From: Oscheius sp. JU75
Taxonomy: Eukaryota > Nematoda > Chromadorea > Rhabditida > Rhabditidae
Length of the DNA: 64,000 nucleotides
Direction: 5' to 3'
Assembly (NCBI GenBank): GCA_037178855.1
Contig: JASJZC010000001.1
Coordinates: 6,882,001 to 6,946,000, forward strand
The translations under genes were made by a program, and so were the position numbers. This document shows positions 43,755 to 57,100 of the stretch, one piece after another; within the stretch, counting starts at the first letter, position 1; every line of letters begins with the position of its first letter. The notes below the pieces were generated by a model. That model did not search any database, had not been told where the DNA came from, and was given only the letters and a program-made list of their open reading frames with translations.

Positions 43755-45085
43755 GATCAAATGGGATACCATCGCTCTCAATGAACTACGACTTCGAGGA
43801 GAAGGCAGTCTCACGTTCTTGGAATCGAAGGATGTTCTCTTCTGGAGTGGGCACAAACAGTTGTCTCAACATTATGTCGGCTTTCTCGTCAAAGAGCAGT
43901 ACGCCAGCCAAGCTCTTCTCCCCTCATTCTGCAAGATGCGCCGTTCTGCCGCTGCCAGAGGTGAAGATCTACATGGTAACCGGCTACGGACCTACTTTCG
44001 CATCAACAGACGAGGAATACGACGAGTTTCTGGCAACCATCGATGTCATGCTGACCCGTACACCGAAAGAATTCTCTCCAATCCTGCTGCTTCAACGCAA
44101 AGGTTATTCAAGGCGAGTTAGATCGAGACATACCGACAGAGGAAATTTGTGGAACTATGCCGAGCTCACAATCTATGTCTTTGGAGCACTTTTCTCGAGA
44201 AATATGCCAAACGACTTTGAACCTAGAAAAGAAATGAAGTCAATCGGAATCAGATTAATTACATCGCTAGTAGAAGACACCTAGCCGTGAAGGACGTCTC
44301 TGTTCTGAGCAACTTCATGTACAACTCTGACCACCGCATAATTAGGATGCAAGTCTGGAGGAACAATCTGAAACAAACGAATAGTTACACAATTTTCGCT
44401 TAGTTACTTCCAAGTTCAAGGACAATCTGATGATGGCAAACGCGATTAGGAATACCGAAGGCAATCTACCAGCACAGAGATAATGCGAAGACCTGAAGAG
44501 GCCGCAGCACGAGGCAATGAGAGCTGACACTCTGCCTCCAAGGATGACTGCCGCAACGAAGGCTGTTCTTCACTCGAGACGGCTGACCAGAGACGATGAC
44601 ACAGCTGCAGGTAGAATCTCATATGCAATTCTCACTCAACAGGCACGAAGAATGGTGAAGGACGATCTGGTTACAAGGAAAGAGGAAGTTTTGAGAAGAG
44701 CGATAGAACAAGAACGAAGTTTGAAAGATGTTGCTTTGGCCACTCAGACTACGAAGAAGAGGATGATATCAGCGAGAAAGAATACCGAGAACTATTCACA
44801 GAGAGAGAAAGTAAAGAAGTTCTTTGACGGACTCTGCGCCGAACAAGCACCATCGATGCTCTTTCACGTTAAAGATGAAGCCAGGCAAGTAATCTGCAGC
44901 ATCCTGAATCATCTCATGGACGGAGGAGCTGTACTCGAAGGATTGACTGAGGTCATCGTCCACAAATCAGGCGACTCGGACGATCCGTCAAACTTCAGAC
45001 ACATCTGCCTGCTGCAATTCTGTAGTACTCACTCGAGTACTTATGAGACGGATGGAACGATACCTAGACGAGCAAGCATATGAAT
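43755..45085 (+). mobile_element. Decayed non-LTR retrotransposon (LINE) relic
   Basis: The first part shows a frameshifted apurinic-type endonuclease of LINEs: WDTIALNELRLRGEGSLTF, LFWSGHKQLSQHYVGFL, and in another frame VTGYGPTFASTDEEYDEFLA. The second part (44517-45080) resembles the linker and early reverse transcriptase: VTRKEEVLRRAIEQERSLKD, LATQTTKKRMISA, then IVHKSGDSDDPSNFRHICLL and RRMERYLDEQA. The block that should lie between (the PTGKAPGPDG region) is deleted. At least two frameshifts, the deletion and the missing catalytic YADD region make it inactive. It resembles the RTE/CR1 type elements common in nematodes; the exact clade is not determined. Confidence 0.75.
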
Positions 45086-45249
45086 GAGTCCGTCAAAGAA
45101 CTTCTTTACTTTCTCTCTCTGTGAATAGTTCTCGGTATTCTTTCTCGCTGATATCATCCTCTTCTTCGTAGTCTGAAGTGGCCAAAGCAACATCTTTCAA
45201 ACTTCGTTCTTGTTCTATCGCTCTTCTCAAAACTTCCTCTTTCCTTGTA
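44672..45249. repeat. Long inverted repeat inside the LINE relic
   Basis: The arm 44672-44833 and the arm 45086-45249 are reverse complements over about 162 bases with essentially one indel difference (ctgaagtgg against ctgagtgg) and 252 bases between them. Both arms come from the LINE segment encoding RRAIEQERSLKDVALATQT. A transcript across the region would form a long hairpin. It probably arose by an inverted duplication at the 3' break of the element. Confidence 0.85.
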
Positions 45250-45420
45250 TGAACTTGGTCGATCGTCATAGAAAATCATTGAGTCATCCGGGACAAGACA
45301 AACAACCGATTCCACTGGACAAGACAAGCAACACAGCCACTACAAAAAGCCGATACCTTACGAAAACTCTATTCTTTCGCTCTTTCTCGATCAAAACAGT
45401 TCAAACTTTCCATTCAGGCG

Positions 45421-45920
45421 ATGGATGCTGTTGTTCCAGAAATGGCTGCCCCTGCCAGGGACAACGAGGAGGTAGTATTTTGTCGCAGCCTACAAATACA
45501 ACATTTTCAGGACCGTGATATAGGTCCTGTGCCACATCCATACGTTGACTACCCGTGTCATGTAAGTTTAAAGATTGGGAGGAAATAGTGCATTCAGGTT
45601 TGCCGGGAGACTCTTCTTGACCAACAGGTTGTACAGTGTCCCTCCGGAATCTGCACCTTCTGTGTTCACAGCAAGTGCCTCCGGGATGTCAACACCCGAA
45701 ACAACGAACTCTTGTGCCCATTGTGTAATCATCTTCTTTCGCCCATGTGTATGTTCTGTTCTAACCCTTTCACTCAATAGTTTCAGTGGGGCTCGAGTGG
45801 TACGTTTTTTTCACCGGTGTTACTTCGGAGAATCCTTCACTTGTCTCCTACTCATCGACTGCCATTTTGACATACCTTCCATTTATTGATTGCAAACGGT
45901 TACATGTTACTTATGAATAA
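45421..45920 (+). CDS. C4HC3 (PHD-like) zinc-finger protein, copy B
   Basis: Exons 45421-45561, 45598-45748 and 45787-45920 join in frame to 141 residues. The first two exons closely match copy A at 5.6-6.1 kb (MDAVVPEMAAPARDNEE; CHVC, CPSGICTFCVHSKC, LLCPLC), with all eight predicted zinc ligands kept and one inserted serine. Exon 3 keeps the hydrophobic pattern (GLEWYVFF against GYKYYILF) but has lost the copy A stop and runs on through former 3' untranslated sequence to a TAA that overlaps the AATAAA. An acceptor (ttccattcag) lies three bases before the ATG. It may be a working gene with a longer tail or a recent pseudogene. The upstream flank resembles copies A and C. Confidence 0.5.
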
Positions 45921-46063
45921 ATGTATTTTTATATATCAAAATGAAAAAGCTCTAATGAATAGCTTTGTTCAGTTCGAAAGTGAAGGGCAGAATCGAAGAA
46001 CGATGTCGTATATAGACTGTATCTGGTTGGTAAGAGACGTGGCTATGCACAAAAGACAAAGAC

Positions 46064-46188
46064 AAAAGCAAAGACGCCGTTTAAGCCTTCCCAGAGTTCT
46101 TCGGCTTCCGTCTCCCCGTAGCGATCGTTGAGCTCGTTCCAGAAGTCGTAATCGCGATTCGTCGGCTAGCACTCGTGGTTGCCTCGCA
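46064..46188 (-). pseudogene. Inverted fragment of the PP1-like phosphatase gene
   Basis: Read on the minus strand, this is a diverged copy of about 125 bases of the PP1 exon at 47061-47186: LLRGNHEC, NRDYDFWNELNDRYGE, EAEEL. A TAG replaces the codon after GNHEC and the end drifts (EGLNGVF for EDFNGVF). It lies about 240 bases upstream of the intact gene and points the opposite way. It lacks every other part of the phosphatase. Confidence 0.85.
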
Positions 46189-46430
46189 GAAGTCGGGAAG
46201 TTTGGTTTGGGTTTGGTTTCTGTCGTTTGGAAGATGCGTCTCTGCTAGACGAGCCCCAACAGGGCATCAACCAAACTTAGACTTTTCTAACAAGCAAACT
46301 TTTGATAATTACTAGGATGCTATCAACTAGAAATTTTTCGAACAAACAAAACTTTTCTCATCAATACTCTGACATGTCAGGTCTACACTAAGACAAGGAG
46401 AGCCAATCTCATCACCGGCAGGTCGATAAC

Positions 46431-47905
46431 ATGCCCCTGGATCTGGACAAGTTCATCAAATATCACATGCGGAATCACGCACCCTACGGCAACAAGAATG
46501 TGAGTAGTCTCTACCTCCGATAGCAACCAAAAGCCAATTCAGCTCAAGTACAATCCGAAGGATGTCCGAGAGCTGTGCGCCTTGTCTAAGAAGATACTCG
46601 CCGCCGGTAGCAGTTTGGCTCGCATTAATCCGCCCTGTATCATTGTTGGAGAGTGAGTTCTACAGTACTTTCTGGGTCCTTTTCATCCCTCAACTTCTCT
46701 TGTTACCTGTTTCTACCACCTGGTCCCATTGTCATCTATATTCGTTTATCAGCCTACCACCCAGACTCTTTCCAAATTTATCCCTATTCTATCTAACCAT
46801 CACGGGGCAAGAAACTAGCTGGAACTGTTATTAAATTACGTGTTTTCCAGTATTCACGGCCAGTACAACGATCTACTGCGCCTCTTCTCGGTGCTGAAGG
46901 CCAACGACCCGCATCTGACGGAAGAGACGAAGCTGAACAACGGTGCCCTCAATCACAAAATGATATTCCTCGGCGACTACGTGGATCGCGGTCGACACAG
47001 CATGGAGTGTCTCTGTCTCGTACTGGCCCTCAAATGCAGGTTTCCCGATAAGTACCAGCTTCTGCGAGGCAACCACGAGTGCAAACCGACAAATCGCGAT
47101 TACGGCTTCTGGGACGAGCTCAACGATCGCTACGGGGAGGCGGAAGCCGAAGAGCTCTGGGAGGACTTCAACGGCGTCTTTGCCTACATGCCACTGGCCG
47201 GACTCGTCGGCGGGATGATTCTGTGCATGCATGGCGGTCTCTCTCCAGAACTGCAGACACTGAAAGACATCGAAACGATTCCGAGACCCCTCGACGACCC
47301 ATCTGGCTGTCTACTGGCTCAAGACCTTCTCTGGGCCGATCCGATGCAGAACATCACGGGGTTCAAGGTAAGTCTGTTCCCTGAACGATGGGCAAATGTT
47401 TGGTGGTCTGAGAAGTTCTGCCTAGCCCAAAGAAACGCTAGAAATTAAAATGGCCTGTGGAAACCCCCGTTTTTAGGACAACACGGTGCGCGGCACGAGC
47501 GTCTTCTTTGGCGAGGACACGGTCATCGATCTGTGCAAGCGACTCAAGGTCGATCTCATCGTCCGAGCACACCAGATGATGTTGACGGGGTTCGGCTTTT
47601 TTGCTGGACGCAAGCTGATCACCATCTTCTCAGCACCCCGCTACCAGGCCGACAATCCGAATCTCGGCGCTGTCCTGCTCGTCGATCAGCGTGGTCATAT
47701 TGGATTCGTGATGATGCGTCCCCCGGCTACGGAGATTGACGAGCCAGCTGTGCACAGCGCCTCGGGCAGCTGTTTTGCGGGTAAGGAACAGGAAGGAACG
47801 GCCAAGATGAACAAGAAGAGGGCCCTGCAGCAGCAGAAGAAGACTCCCACCCTCGCTCCGCTCTCCAAGTCCAGCTCGAAGACCGTGCCGATCTCGAAGA
47901 AATAG
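46431..47905 (+). CDS. PP1-type serine/threonine phosphatase, divergent paralogue
   Basis: Exons 46431-46499, 46543-46652, 46851-47367 and 47477-47905 join to 374 residues. All metal and catalytic motifs of the PPP family are present: GDIHGQ, GDYVDRG, RGNHE, CMHGGLSPEL, and VRAHQ. The place of the usual SAPNYC is taken by SAPRYQADNPN, and the loop before it (MMLTGFGFFAGRK) departs from true PP1, which may change toxin and regulator binding. The C-terminal 60 residues are a basic Lys/Ser/Gln tail. The N-terminus is short and begins MPLDLDKFIKYHM. The gene belongs to the PP1-like group that nematodes expanded, often for sperm. An acceptor (ccggcag) lies nine bases before the ATG. AATAAA is at 47966-47971, so it ends close to the convergent midasin gene. 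Confidence 0.93.
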
Positions 47906-48104
47906 GAGGGGTTCGGAGAAGACGGTAAGATACAAAATATCTAAGGAAAAATCAATGAGACATCCAATAAAATGCTTCAGAGTCAGCACAGATTTGACCA
48001 CAAGCCAATGAAACAACTGTATTTTGCAACAACAACAGCATAACAACAGGGAAAAAAAAATAGAACTCTAACAAAAGATAACAAATAGGTCAAAGGGTAA
48101 CAAT

Positions 48105-51100
48105 CTAAAACGACTGTACACTGAGCTCGAACCATTGACGAATCGATTCGGCCAGAACAGATGGCAGTTGACGAACCGTTTTCACAACAGCGTAGAAAGG
48201 GAATGGGAATAGGGAAAGATAGGGAGTCAGAACAACAGATCCACCTTTGAAAGAGGCAACGCTAAGCTCCGAAATCGACTTGGAGCCCGAATCCAGAATC
48301 ACGAAGAGCACTGTTACTGACTGGAGTGAGGCTACGGCCTTTTTCACCTGAATACGAACATAAATTGCAGGAAAACAAGGTTGACTAACCTTCTCGGCTC
48401 CCTGAGCAAGAGCTCCACGTCCATCGGAAATGATAATTAGAAGCTGCTCACTGGTAGCCGTACGGATATCGGCCAGGGTCGTTCGACTCTTGTTCAGCAA
48501 GGAGAGAAGATCCGTGGAGGCTTGGTCGAACGATAGCTGAAGAAATGGAAATAATGTAGCTTTAGATGTACTCACCTTTTCGATAAACTCTGGCCCTGGA
48601 GTAATTTGATCTCCGAAGGCGCAAATGGTCTTGACTTCACTTCCGAACGAGACAACGGAAACTGCTCCGGCATCACATCGTCTCAGTGCGTCATCAATAG
48701 CGCAGACGGACTCACAAGTCACCTACAAGCCTTCATTGAGCTCAAAAAATATAAGAACTAGCCTGATGGATGCCATTTTCGTTCATCGAGGCCGAGTCGT
48801 CCACTGCGATGAGAACTTGATAGTCGCGTTGAGCTCGTTTTGTCCGTCTCATCCAGATGCGATCCTTCCTGTACTCCGAGGCAATGTAGGGGATGAGTCG
48901 ACGCATATTCAGCCGTTTTCCAGTGCGGTAATCGCCTCTGAATCAGATTGATTGCAGCAAAAATGAAAGTCTGTTTACTGCATCTTGCTAGCTCGCTGAG
49001 GTTCCAAAATGAGTCGCAGATTCTCGGCCAATTCGGTTGAGAGGATGTTGACGGAGCGACTGATTTCTGTCCACATCTTTTCCGCATCGGCGCGAGATGT
49101 TCTCTTCTGTTCGGAATGTTCCACTCGAATATCGTCATATGCTCCAGTTGACTCGCCAAGGACCAACTCGTTCGTTATTTCTTCCGCCTGAAAAAAAAGT
49201 CTATTTGAAAGGCTCTTATTTGCTAAGCAGAATGGTAATAGACAAAACATACCAGCTGAAACATGTCTTCTGGAGCCAGATGAATAGCTGCTTGAGCTTC
49301 TTCGGCCACTTCGTCTTCTTCTCCGACAGGAATATCCATCATTTCGTCGGCTCCAGGCATCGGTTTCCTCTTTTTCGGCAAATTCTGAGGTTTCTTCTCG
49401 TCCTTTCGGCTCTGCTTGGCCTCTTCCATCGAACCAGCTCCGTGCATCTGTTGTTGAGCAGTGGCAGAATCTTCCATCATTTCTCCGGCCTCGTTCTCTT
49501 CGCCTACTCCTTCCTCGGCTTCAACCATTTCTTCATCTTCCGTGGCGATTTGACGCTCCTTCTTTTCAGCCTCGTCCGCCTCTTCCTCGTCAGCATTATG
49601 TTTATCCTCTTCCTTTTCCTTCGCTTCTGCACCTTGCCCCTTCTCGCCTTTCTGGTCTGATTTACTTTCTCCTTTTCCATCGTCCTCATCTTTCCTATCC
49701 TCTTCGTCCTCTTCATCCTCGTTCACACCACCCTCATTTCGATCAGCATCACGATCCCATTTTTGACCGCCAGTGCCTTGTTCCATAGCTTCGGCGTCTT
49801 CCTCTTCTGGATTTTCTTCAGTTTCACCGGGATTTTCATTCAATTCAGCCTCATCATTTGGTGGTACTTCTTCCTGTTCTTCGTCATCGCCTTTGCCGTC
49901 TATTACGTCATCCTCATCTTCTTTGTCGGCTTCATCGATGTCCATCTGCTCGTCCATATTGATGTCATTACCGCCATCGTCCTCGTTTTGATCGCTAAAC
50001 TCAGAAATATACGTGCATCTCAAGTAAAACTACATTTTATCCTGTGCCAGTTCCGGATCCGTCTCGTTCTGTTCCTCTTGGTCATCTCGATCTCTCTCGT
50101 CGACATTCTCCACATCTTCAGTCTTCTCTTCCTGTTCTTCGTTAATATCCGCGCTCTCTTCCGGCTTTTCATTCTGCTGTGCGGTGAGAGGATCGTCTTC
50201 TTTAGCGGCCATCTGTTCCGTTTTGTTGTCGGCTCCGGCGTCATCCTGGTCAGTGTCTTTCCGATCGTCATCCTTTTCTTCCTCGTCCCAGAGTTTCGGA
50301 TCGAGCTGAGTATCGTCTGCTTGGTCGACATCTCCCATTTGATCCTCGGGTTCGGGCTCTTCATCTTCCTCATCCTCTCCTTCCGGCTCATCTGCTCCCT
50401 TCTCATCTCGATCAATGTCTTGCAGATCTTCAGCAAAGTCCTGCAAATAGAACTTGTAGTTTAATTTTTTTTAAAAGCCAACCTCGTCCATCTCAATAGG
50501 TTTCTCGTTTTGTCCCTTGTCTCCAGCAGGTGGCTGTTGCTCATCATCTTCAAGACCTTCAATCTGACCGGTCTCTTCCATCTCTTCGGTAACATCTTTA
50601 GCATCTCCGCCAGCTTTGCCTTCTCCCATTCCGCCACCTTCTCCGACTTCGTCCGTCTTTCCATCTCCGGACTCTTGTTTCCCTTCTTTCGGAATGGTGT
50701 TCACATATCCCTAAATATTGAATTAGACATAGGGTAAAAGCACGAAGAAACCTTCTCGAAAAGCTGTTGCGTTACAGCCAGGATTCGATGATAGAGAATG
50801 GCTACAGATTGGAGAATCGTCGACATCATTTCAAAGAGATATTTGATCAGCTGAGAGGAAATCTCAGCCAGAGAGAGCAGGTCGTCGAGATTCTGAGGAT
50901 AGATTCCAACCGCAGCATTAGAGACAACTTCAGCGAGATGAGCGACGGTTTTTGTGAGGTCGGACGAATTTAGAAGATGGGAGGTCGACTCGAAACGATC
51001 CATGAGCTTCATTTCTTGCCAGTCCGTGTTTTCTACAGCTTTGTAGAGAGATTGAACGAGAAGGAGAAGTGGCTCCGTCGAGATCTCATTTTCCTGAGAA

Positions 51101-54100
51101 TCTACAGTTGTCACCTGTAAATTGGTCTCTTTAGATGCATTATAAGTAACCGATTACCTCGAAATCTTTGATTATCGTCTCCAAAAGACTCGTTGATTGT
51201 TCAACTTCATTCGGGAACCATTTTCGAAGATCTCCCAAGCACTTCTGAAGATCCTTCGCGTCCAGTTCCACTCGATTTTGTGTCTCGATCACAGCAGATC
51301 TAAACGATACGAGTATTTCTCTCCGACAAAAGTTCTACCTGTCGAAAATTCCAGCAACCGAAGCGAATTCCAGTTGCTGAACAACATCCCTGATCGATTT
51401 GGCCAGCTCGAAACTGTGGTTTGTGTTCTGCTTCAGTTCCGAGAGTTCAGGATGACCGGAATGGATGAGGGAAAGTGGATGAAGATGAGCCGAAAAAATA
51501 TCATCGATATCAGCGGACTCCGGAACCAGTTCGATACGAACTTTCATGGTCTCAACCAGGCTGACTAGCTCGGCAGTTGTTTCCGAGACCAGCACAAGTT
51601 TGTCTGTGAGTCTCTCATTGTCGACGGTAAATGTCTCCTGAAATCCCACGATCAAACAGTTAAAACCAGGGTAATACTTGAACATTCTTTTTGATCAAAT
51701 GAAGAGCCTTCACCAGTTGGACCAAGCGATGCAGCTCAGACTGCGATTGATAGAGACGAAAGTGCAGCTTCAGCATCCAGTTCATTCCGAATTCTGAAAA
51801 AACATGGATTAGTATTCCTTTTCAGGTAAACGAGCTTACCGATGACACCGGAGAAGTGCTTCCTCGTGGCCACGCTGAGCTGCCCATTGACGTGGTTGGC
51901 CCTCTTGATACAGACGTTTCTTCCTCCGGCACAGACCCGAACAAGTTGTTCCCTCTGACTGTTTGTATGGACTCCTGTTATCGACTCCTGGGTGATCTTC
52001 TCCTGATTCAAAGTGACGGCACGTCGAGCGTTAAGACCGATAGCTTGGGCGTCTTTGATAAGCATGGCGACGTTTCTTTGACGTCCGTTTCTGGCATAGC
52101 CTTGAGCCTTCTCCTTAGCTTCGTCTTCCGAGAACTGGTCATAGTTGACATTGGTTCTCAGCTGCTCATTACAGCCTTCTGCTTGTTCGGCAAGTTCATG
52201 AATTTTCGACAGATTGCAGACTTCTCGGACTGAAAAGGAAATATTACACGGGAATAGATCAAGCAAAGTGCACCTTTCAATAGAGCTACTTCTCCCAGTT
52301 CCTTCGCCTTGCGGACGATTCTCTGGTCGCTGCGTTCCACTGCAATCTCCGACGTCAGCTCGTCCAGTTTCGTCCACTTTTCGATGTCGAGCAGTTCGTC
52401 AAAATGAACAGAGGCTTCGGTGATCGTCGTTGCTTTGAACTTCTTGATGATTTTGAACAGATGAGCATGAGCCTTCTGCGCTTGAGCCTTGATGTTCCAG
52501 AGGTTTAGATCATTGTATTTGACGATACGAATGTAGTCGTTGAGACTCTGCTCGGCCACTTCTCTCTGTTCCTTGAAACTTTTCTCGACCAGAGGGGCAT
52601 ACTGCTCGAAATGGGCTGCCAGTGAGATCAGTCTAGTGGCGACAGCATCCTTGTTCAGCATTGCAGACCATTTCGCCAATGTTTTCACGCTTCTCAGTCT
52701 GGCTGGGTAGTCAAGCAGAGTTCCATTGTGCAACCAATCAGCTGACATGGCAACGATACTGGCCAGAGAATCTGCATCTAAAATCATAGTTTACTATGAA
52801 AATATAAAGAAAACAGACCTTCCGCTTTGAAAAGGGCATCAAACAATGGGAAGGCGACCAGTTGTGCACTCAGGAAGGCGTCTCCTTCTGTCCGATCGAG
52901 CAGATGCGACCAGGAACGAATTTCCATCTTCTTCCATTCGACAAGAAGTTCTCGCAAAGGGGCCAGCTGTTCCCGAAGTGAATTAGCCCGATCGGCAAGT
53001 TTCTCCCATTCTTCGCATTGTTCTAGAACGTTTACATAAATATTGAAGGAAAAGAAGTGGTATACCTAGAACATTCTCGAGCAAAGTAGACATTTTTACA
53101 TGAGAAGTGGTGATTGGAGAATTGAGGAAGACTTTAACGCAGTCCAGAATCAGCTTCAAAGTGACCACTTCAGGCCATCTCTCGAGAACTTCTTTCGTCC
53201 TTGTGACAAGTCCTTCGAGCAGTTTTCCAGCTTTGCGGAATTCCGTAACTGAGGCACTCCGATAGACATCCAAGACTTCGCTATTGCTGCACGTTTCTCT
53301 TTCGGAGACCCATTTAGCCATCAACAGATCGGAACCTAAAATAAGTTCAAATTAGTAGCAGAAGAATTAAATTACTGATAGAAGAGTTCCTGAATTGGGG
53401 TTGAAGCTGGTGTATCGTTGTAAGCAGATGTCGAATCCATGTCAGAGCCATCGAATAGCGTGCTTCTGATTCCCTCTTCTCGAAAAGACGGGTTCGGTCT
53501 TGTGATGCTGCTTCGGCGTCCAGAAGCTGGCAAACATCGTCTGGAGGCAGAATTTGCTGTTCTTGAGTCACCGTTGCGAAGAACTCAAGTAGATCCAGTT
53601 CATCCTTCTCTTCCTCGCTCTTTTCGCGGTAGATGTAGTCTTTTTCAGCAGACTTTGCAACATTCTTCTCGTACCTGGGAACGGAATATTGTGGATTCAA
53701 AAGCCCTAAACATACCATTTTCTCCATTCTCTTCTCGCCCATTCGAGATCGACAGTTGGATCCGTCTTCTCCAAAAGGCGACGTCGGACAACAGCAGCTT
53801 TCAGACGGAGTGGCATCGGAGAGCTGTCCCTGCAAGACCAGGCGAGAATCTCCGAGCTGACTGCTCCTTCTGCCGTATTCTTCAGCTGATAGTGAACGGG
53901 AAAAACACAGACGTGCAGTTCTTGTTCTTTGACAGCAACTTCCAGTTCGGCAATGACCTCATGAACGGCTGTGAGAACCATTTCCAAGGCTGTCAGGAAT
54001 CCCATAGAGACGTCGACGAATGAGGAGAATTTAGATAGAACGGCCTGAAAACTGTTAGTTTAGTAGGAGGAATAATTACCTGTTTGAAACTAGATGCACT

Positions 54101-57100
54101 GACGACGAAAGAGCTCAACTGTGCATGATGCAGACGGATTTGGTCGACAACCTTCAACGAATCCATGTCCAGTTGGGTCATTTTTTTCGCCACTTCGACT
54201 GCGACCTCGTGAAACGAGCGAATCTCTCCGCAAAGATCCGTGTACTGTAAACAGTGTTTTGATCGAAAAGGAAGGAATCACTAACCAGATTCGCATTCTG
54301 ACGATAAACGGGTGTCTCGTTGGTGATACAACGGCATATCTCCTCACGAAGAGAAGCTCTCGTTGCCATAAGAGTCGCAATGATGGGATGAGCCGAGTTG
54401 CGATCACAATCGGCCTCCTGACAGGCCATTCCTTCTCGCCACTGCCCCAAGATCCGTAGCTGACGATCAACAAGCTCGAGCTTCATTTTAAGATACCGCG
54501 ATTTCTCCTCTTCATAAATGATAGGATCGATTGTATTCCGCGGCGGTATCGTCTAAGTTGTAACATTGGAAGGAAAACAATGATCAAGTATACCATTTCC
54601 ATCATTCGTACTGCAGCTTCAATACGACCCTTCCAGCCCTCAATATCCGATGTTGACCATGCTGTGAGCGTCTTTGGAACGGATTCAAGTTCGTTTCTAA
54701 AAACCAATATTGTCTAGTTCAAAACTCAAAAAACACCTCAAAGTATCGTCCAGCATCGTTCCACTAGCCGCCAGTCTCCACATTTTTTCAATGAAGGCGG
54801 TGAGAGTCAAATCCTGGAGATCGTTCACTGTGAGAGAGCTCATATTGACATCGAAGTCGAGTGTTTTCCAGAACTGAGCGTAGATGAAGGAGAAGGTTCC
54901 TTTGCGAGGCAGAGCTAGGATTTTGGTGTCGGCCATTTCGGCATTATTGAAGCTCGTGTTGAGAAGAGCCATAATCCGCGAGAATCGCTCGTAAACCGGT
55001 GTTGTCCAGCTCAAATGACAGAGAGCTTTTTGACTGTCGAACATCGAGTCCTGCTCGTCGGTTCGAAGGCATTTCAACGAAGCCAGTAGTAGCTCGGCCT
55101 TCTGGGCAAGTTTCAAACTGGCGACGATAGCTGAACTCGTTGGCTCCTTCTCCGTTCCGTCCATTTCCATGGGTTCATCAGTATTTTCATGCGGGGAAAC
55201 GACGTATAAAAGTCTTCAAAGATACGTTTTCAAACAAGATATAAGGAAAACGGACCTTTTGCAATCGTCTTCCGTTTCAAAAGCATTGACCAGACGATGA
55301 TTCTCGTACAAGTCCATGTAGGTTGTGACGAATATCTTATGTGCTTCAGATGTCCAGCTCTTTTTGATGTCTTCGACGAATTTGACGAGCGAATCGTGGC
55401 TATAATAAGCTCTTTACTATTCACACATTCTAAAACATACCCGTAGAGATTTCCCAAATCCTCTAGATAGTTGAAGGCCAAGTAGATAGGCGCACAGCCA
55501 GCTCGATCGGTCAGACTGGTTCGTAGAGTCTTGACGAGGAGAACGAATGATAGGCAATCCAGGATGACACGGTTTTCAGGACCGAAAATGCCTTCTCGCA
55601 GCGCAGTCATAACCACATTGGAAAAGTGGCAGATCTTCTCAATTGTTTTGAAGGCATGCGGGTGTCGGGCCAATTCGTCTGAAAACCAAAGGATAGACAT
55701 TGATGAAGAATAAACAAACATTTAGACAATGAGCAACCCAACTGCTCCGCTGAACCATCTGCGCACTTCATCGATTCCATCGCAATAATAGACCATTCGG
55801 AAACTGTAGAATCGACTAGCCTATAGCATTGATTAGTACTAAATCAAAGTAGGCTCACTTTTGAAGAATCGACAGTGAAGCGTCGGTTAGAACTTTCTTT
55901 CCGAGAAGACGAGTGTCGATAGGAATAGCAGACGGGGATATATCTTTGACAATGTGGTTGAGACGGCTGGCGAAACGATCGCCTGAATTGTCTTTTAGTG
56001 AACCCAATAAAGGCAATTACCAAGTTTGTTGAAAGACTCGCGAAAACCCTCGTAATTGAGAAGTTTTGTCGAAGAAGCAAGAGTTGCTAAGAAGGCGCGA
56101 TTGATTGGATCATGATCGTTTGGATGCCACTGATTCAGGTTCCACTTGAGATAGCTCTCCGAGTCGAGTTCTAACAGTCTTGGACATGGAATAAGCTCCG
56201 TCTCGGACTCGATTTCAGATTCGAAATGAATGTTCAAGTGTCGACAAGCTTCCTCGATTCGCATCTCCTTCAAAAGAATACAGAATTGGAGTTGCGTTTC
56301 GGCCGGATAATGAACAAGAGCTTCCGATATCTGAAAAAGGGAATGTTCGTCTCGAGAGAAGACAACGCGTAACCTGTTTGGGGATGGGCTGACCGGAAAG
56401 ACTGGCCAAGGATGTCGAGTCACATTCGGTAGTGTTCCAGGCCAAATCAACGAAAATCTCGACACTTCTGTTGCGCATAGCACGGGAGATTTCACCGTCT
56501 CGAGGATCCATCGTAAGAAAGACTCTGAAAATAATCTCTCACATGTTTTTTGAGAAAAAAACATACCTAAAGTCCTTATGCGGCTCCAGTGGTTCAAAAC
56601 TGGCTTGTCGTTCCGAAATTACCAGTTTTCCATCGTTCTCCAGACAACTATTGAGTCGGTCGAGGACGGCAGCACTGCACATGTTCACATTTTCAATAAT
56701 CAGCCAATGCCCTTCGACGAAGGCCTTCACAAAAGCACTGTCTATCCAACTAAAGCGCATGTCGGCTCTGCTAGCACATTGAAGTTCCTGTCGACATTTT
56801 TCCATCAAGTGCGGCTCATTTTTAAGTTGGCTCAAAGCGAGTTCCGTTGCGATCTCCAGCTCCAAAAGATTCTCAGCATAACGGAGTTTCTTTATCGTCT
56901 TCTCGTCAATTTTTTCATGAATCGTATTTGTTATTTCGGCTTTGGCTCGTTCAATGGCTGTTCCATCAATCACCTGGTAAACAAGATTTGACAAGAAGAT
57001 CTAATTCCTACTTGTTCGTACGATCCGATAAGCTCTTGGGCGTCTGTTTCCGAGGTCAGACTAATATTCTCCAGCTTTACACCACAAATCGAGGCCAGGT

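Noticed and set aside
44517-45083. The 188-codon frame as a host protein
   Set aside because: It contains LINE linker and reverse-transcriptase motifs with an internal deletion, so it is a transposon relic.
49763-50464. Plus-strand frame of 233 hydrophobic codons resembling a membrane protein
   Set aside because: It is the antisense of the midasin Asp/Glu-rich segment; Asp/Glu codons read backwards give Phe, Leu, Ile and Val.
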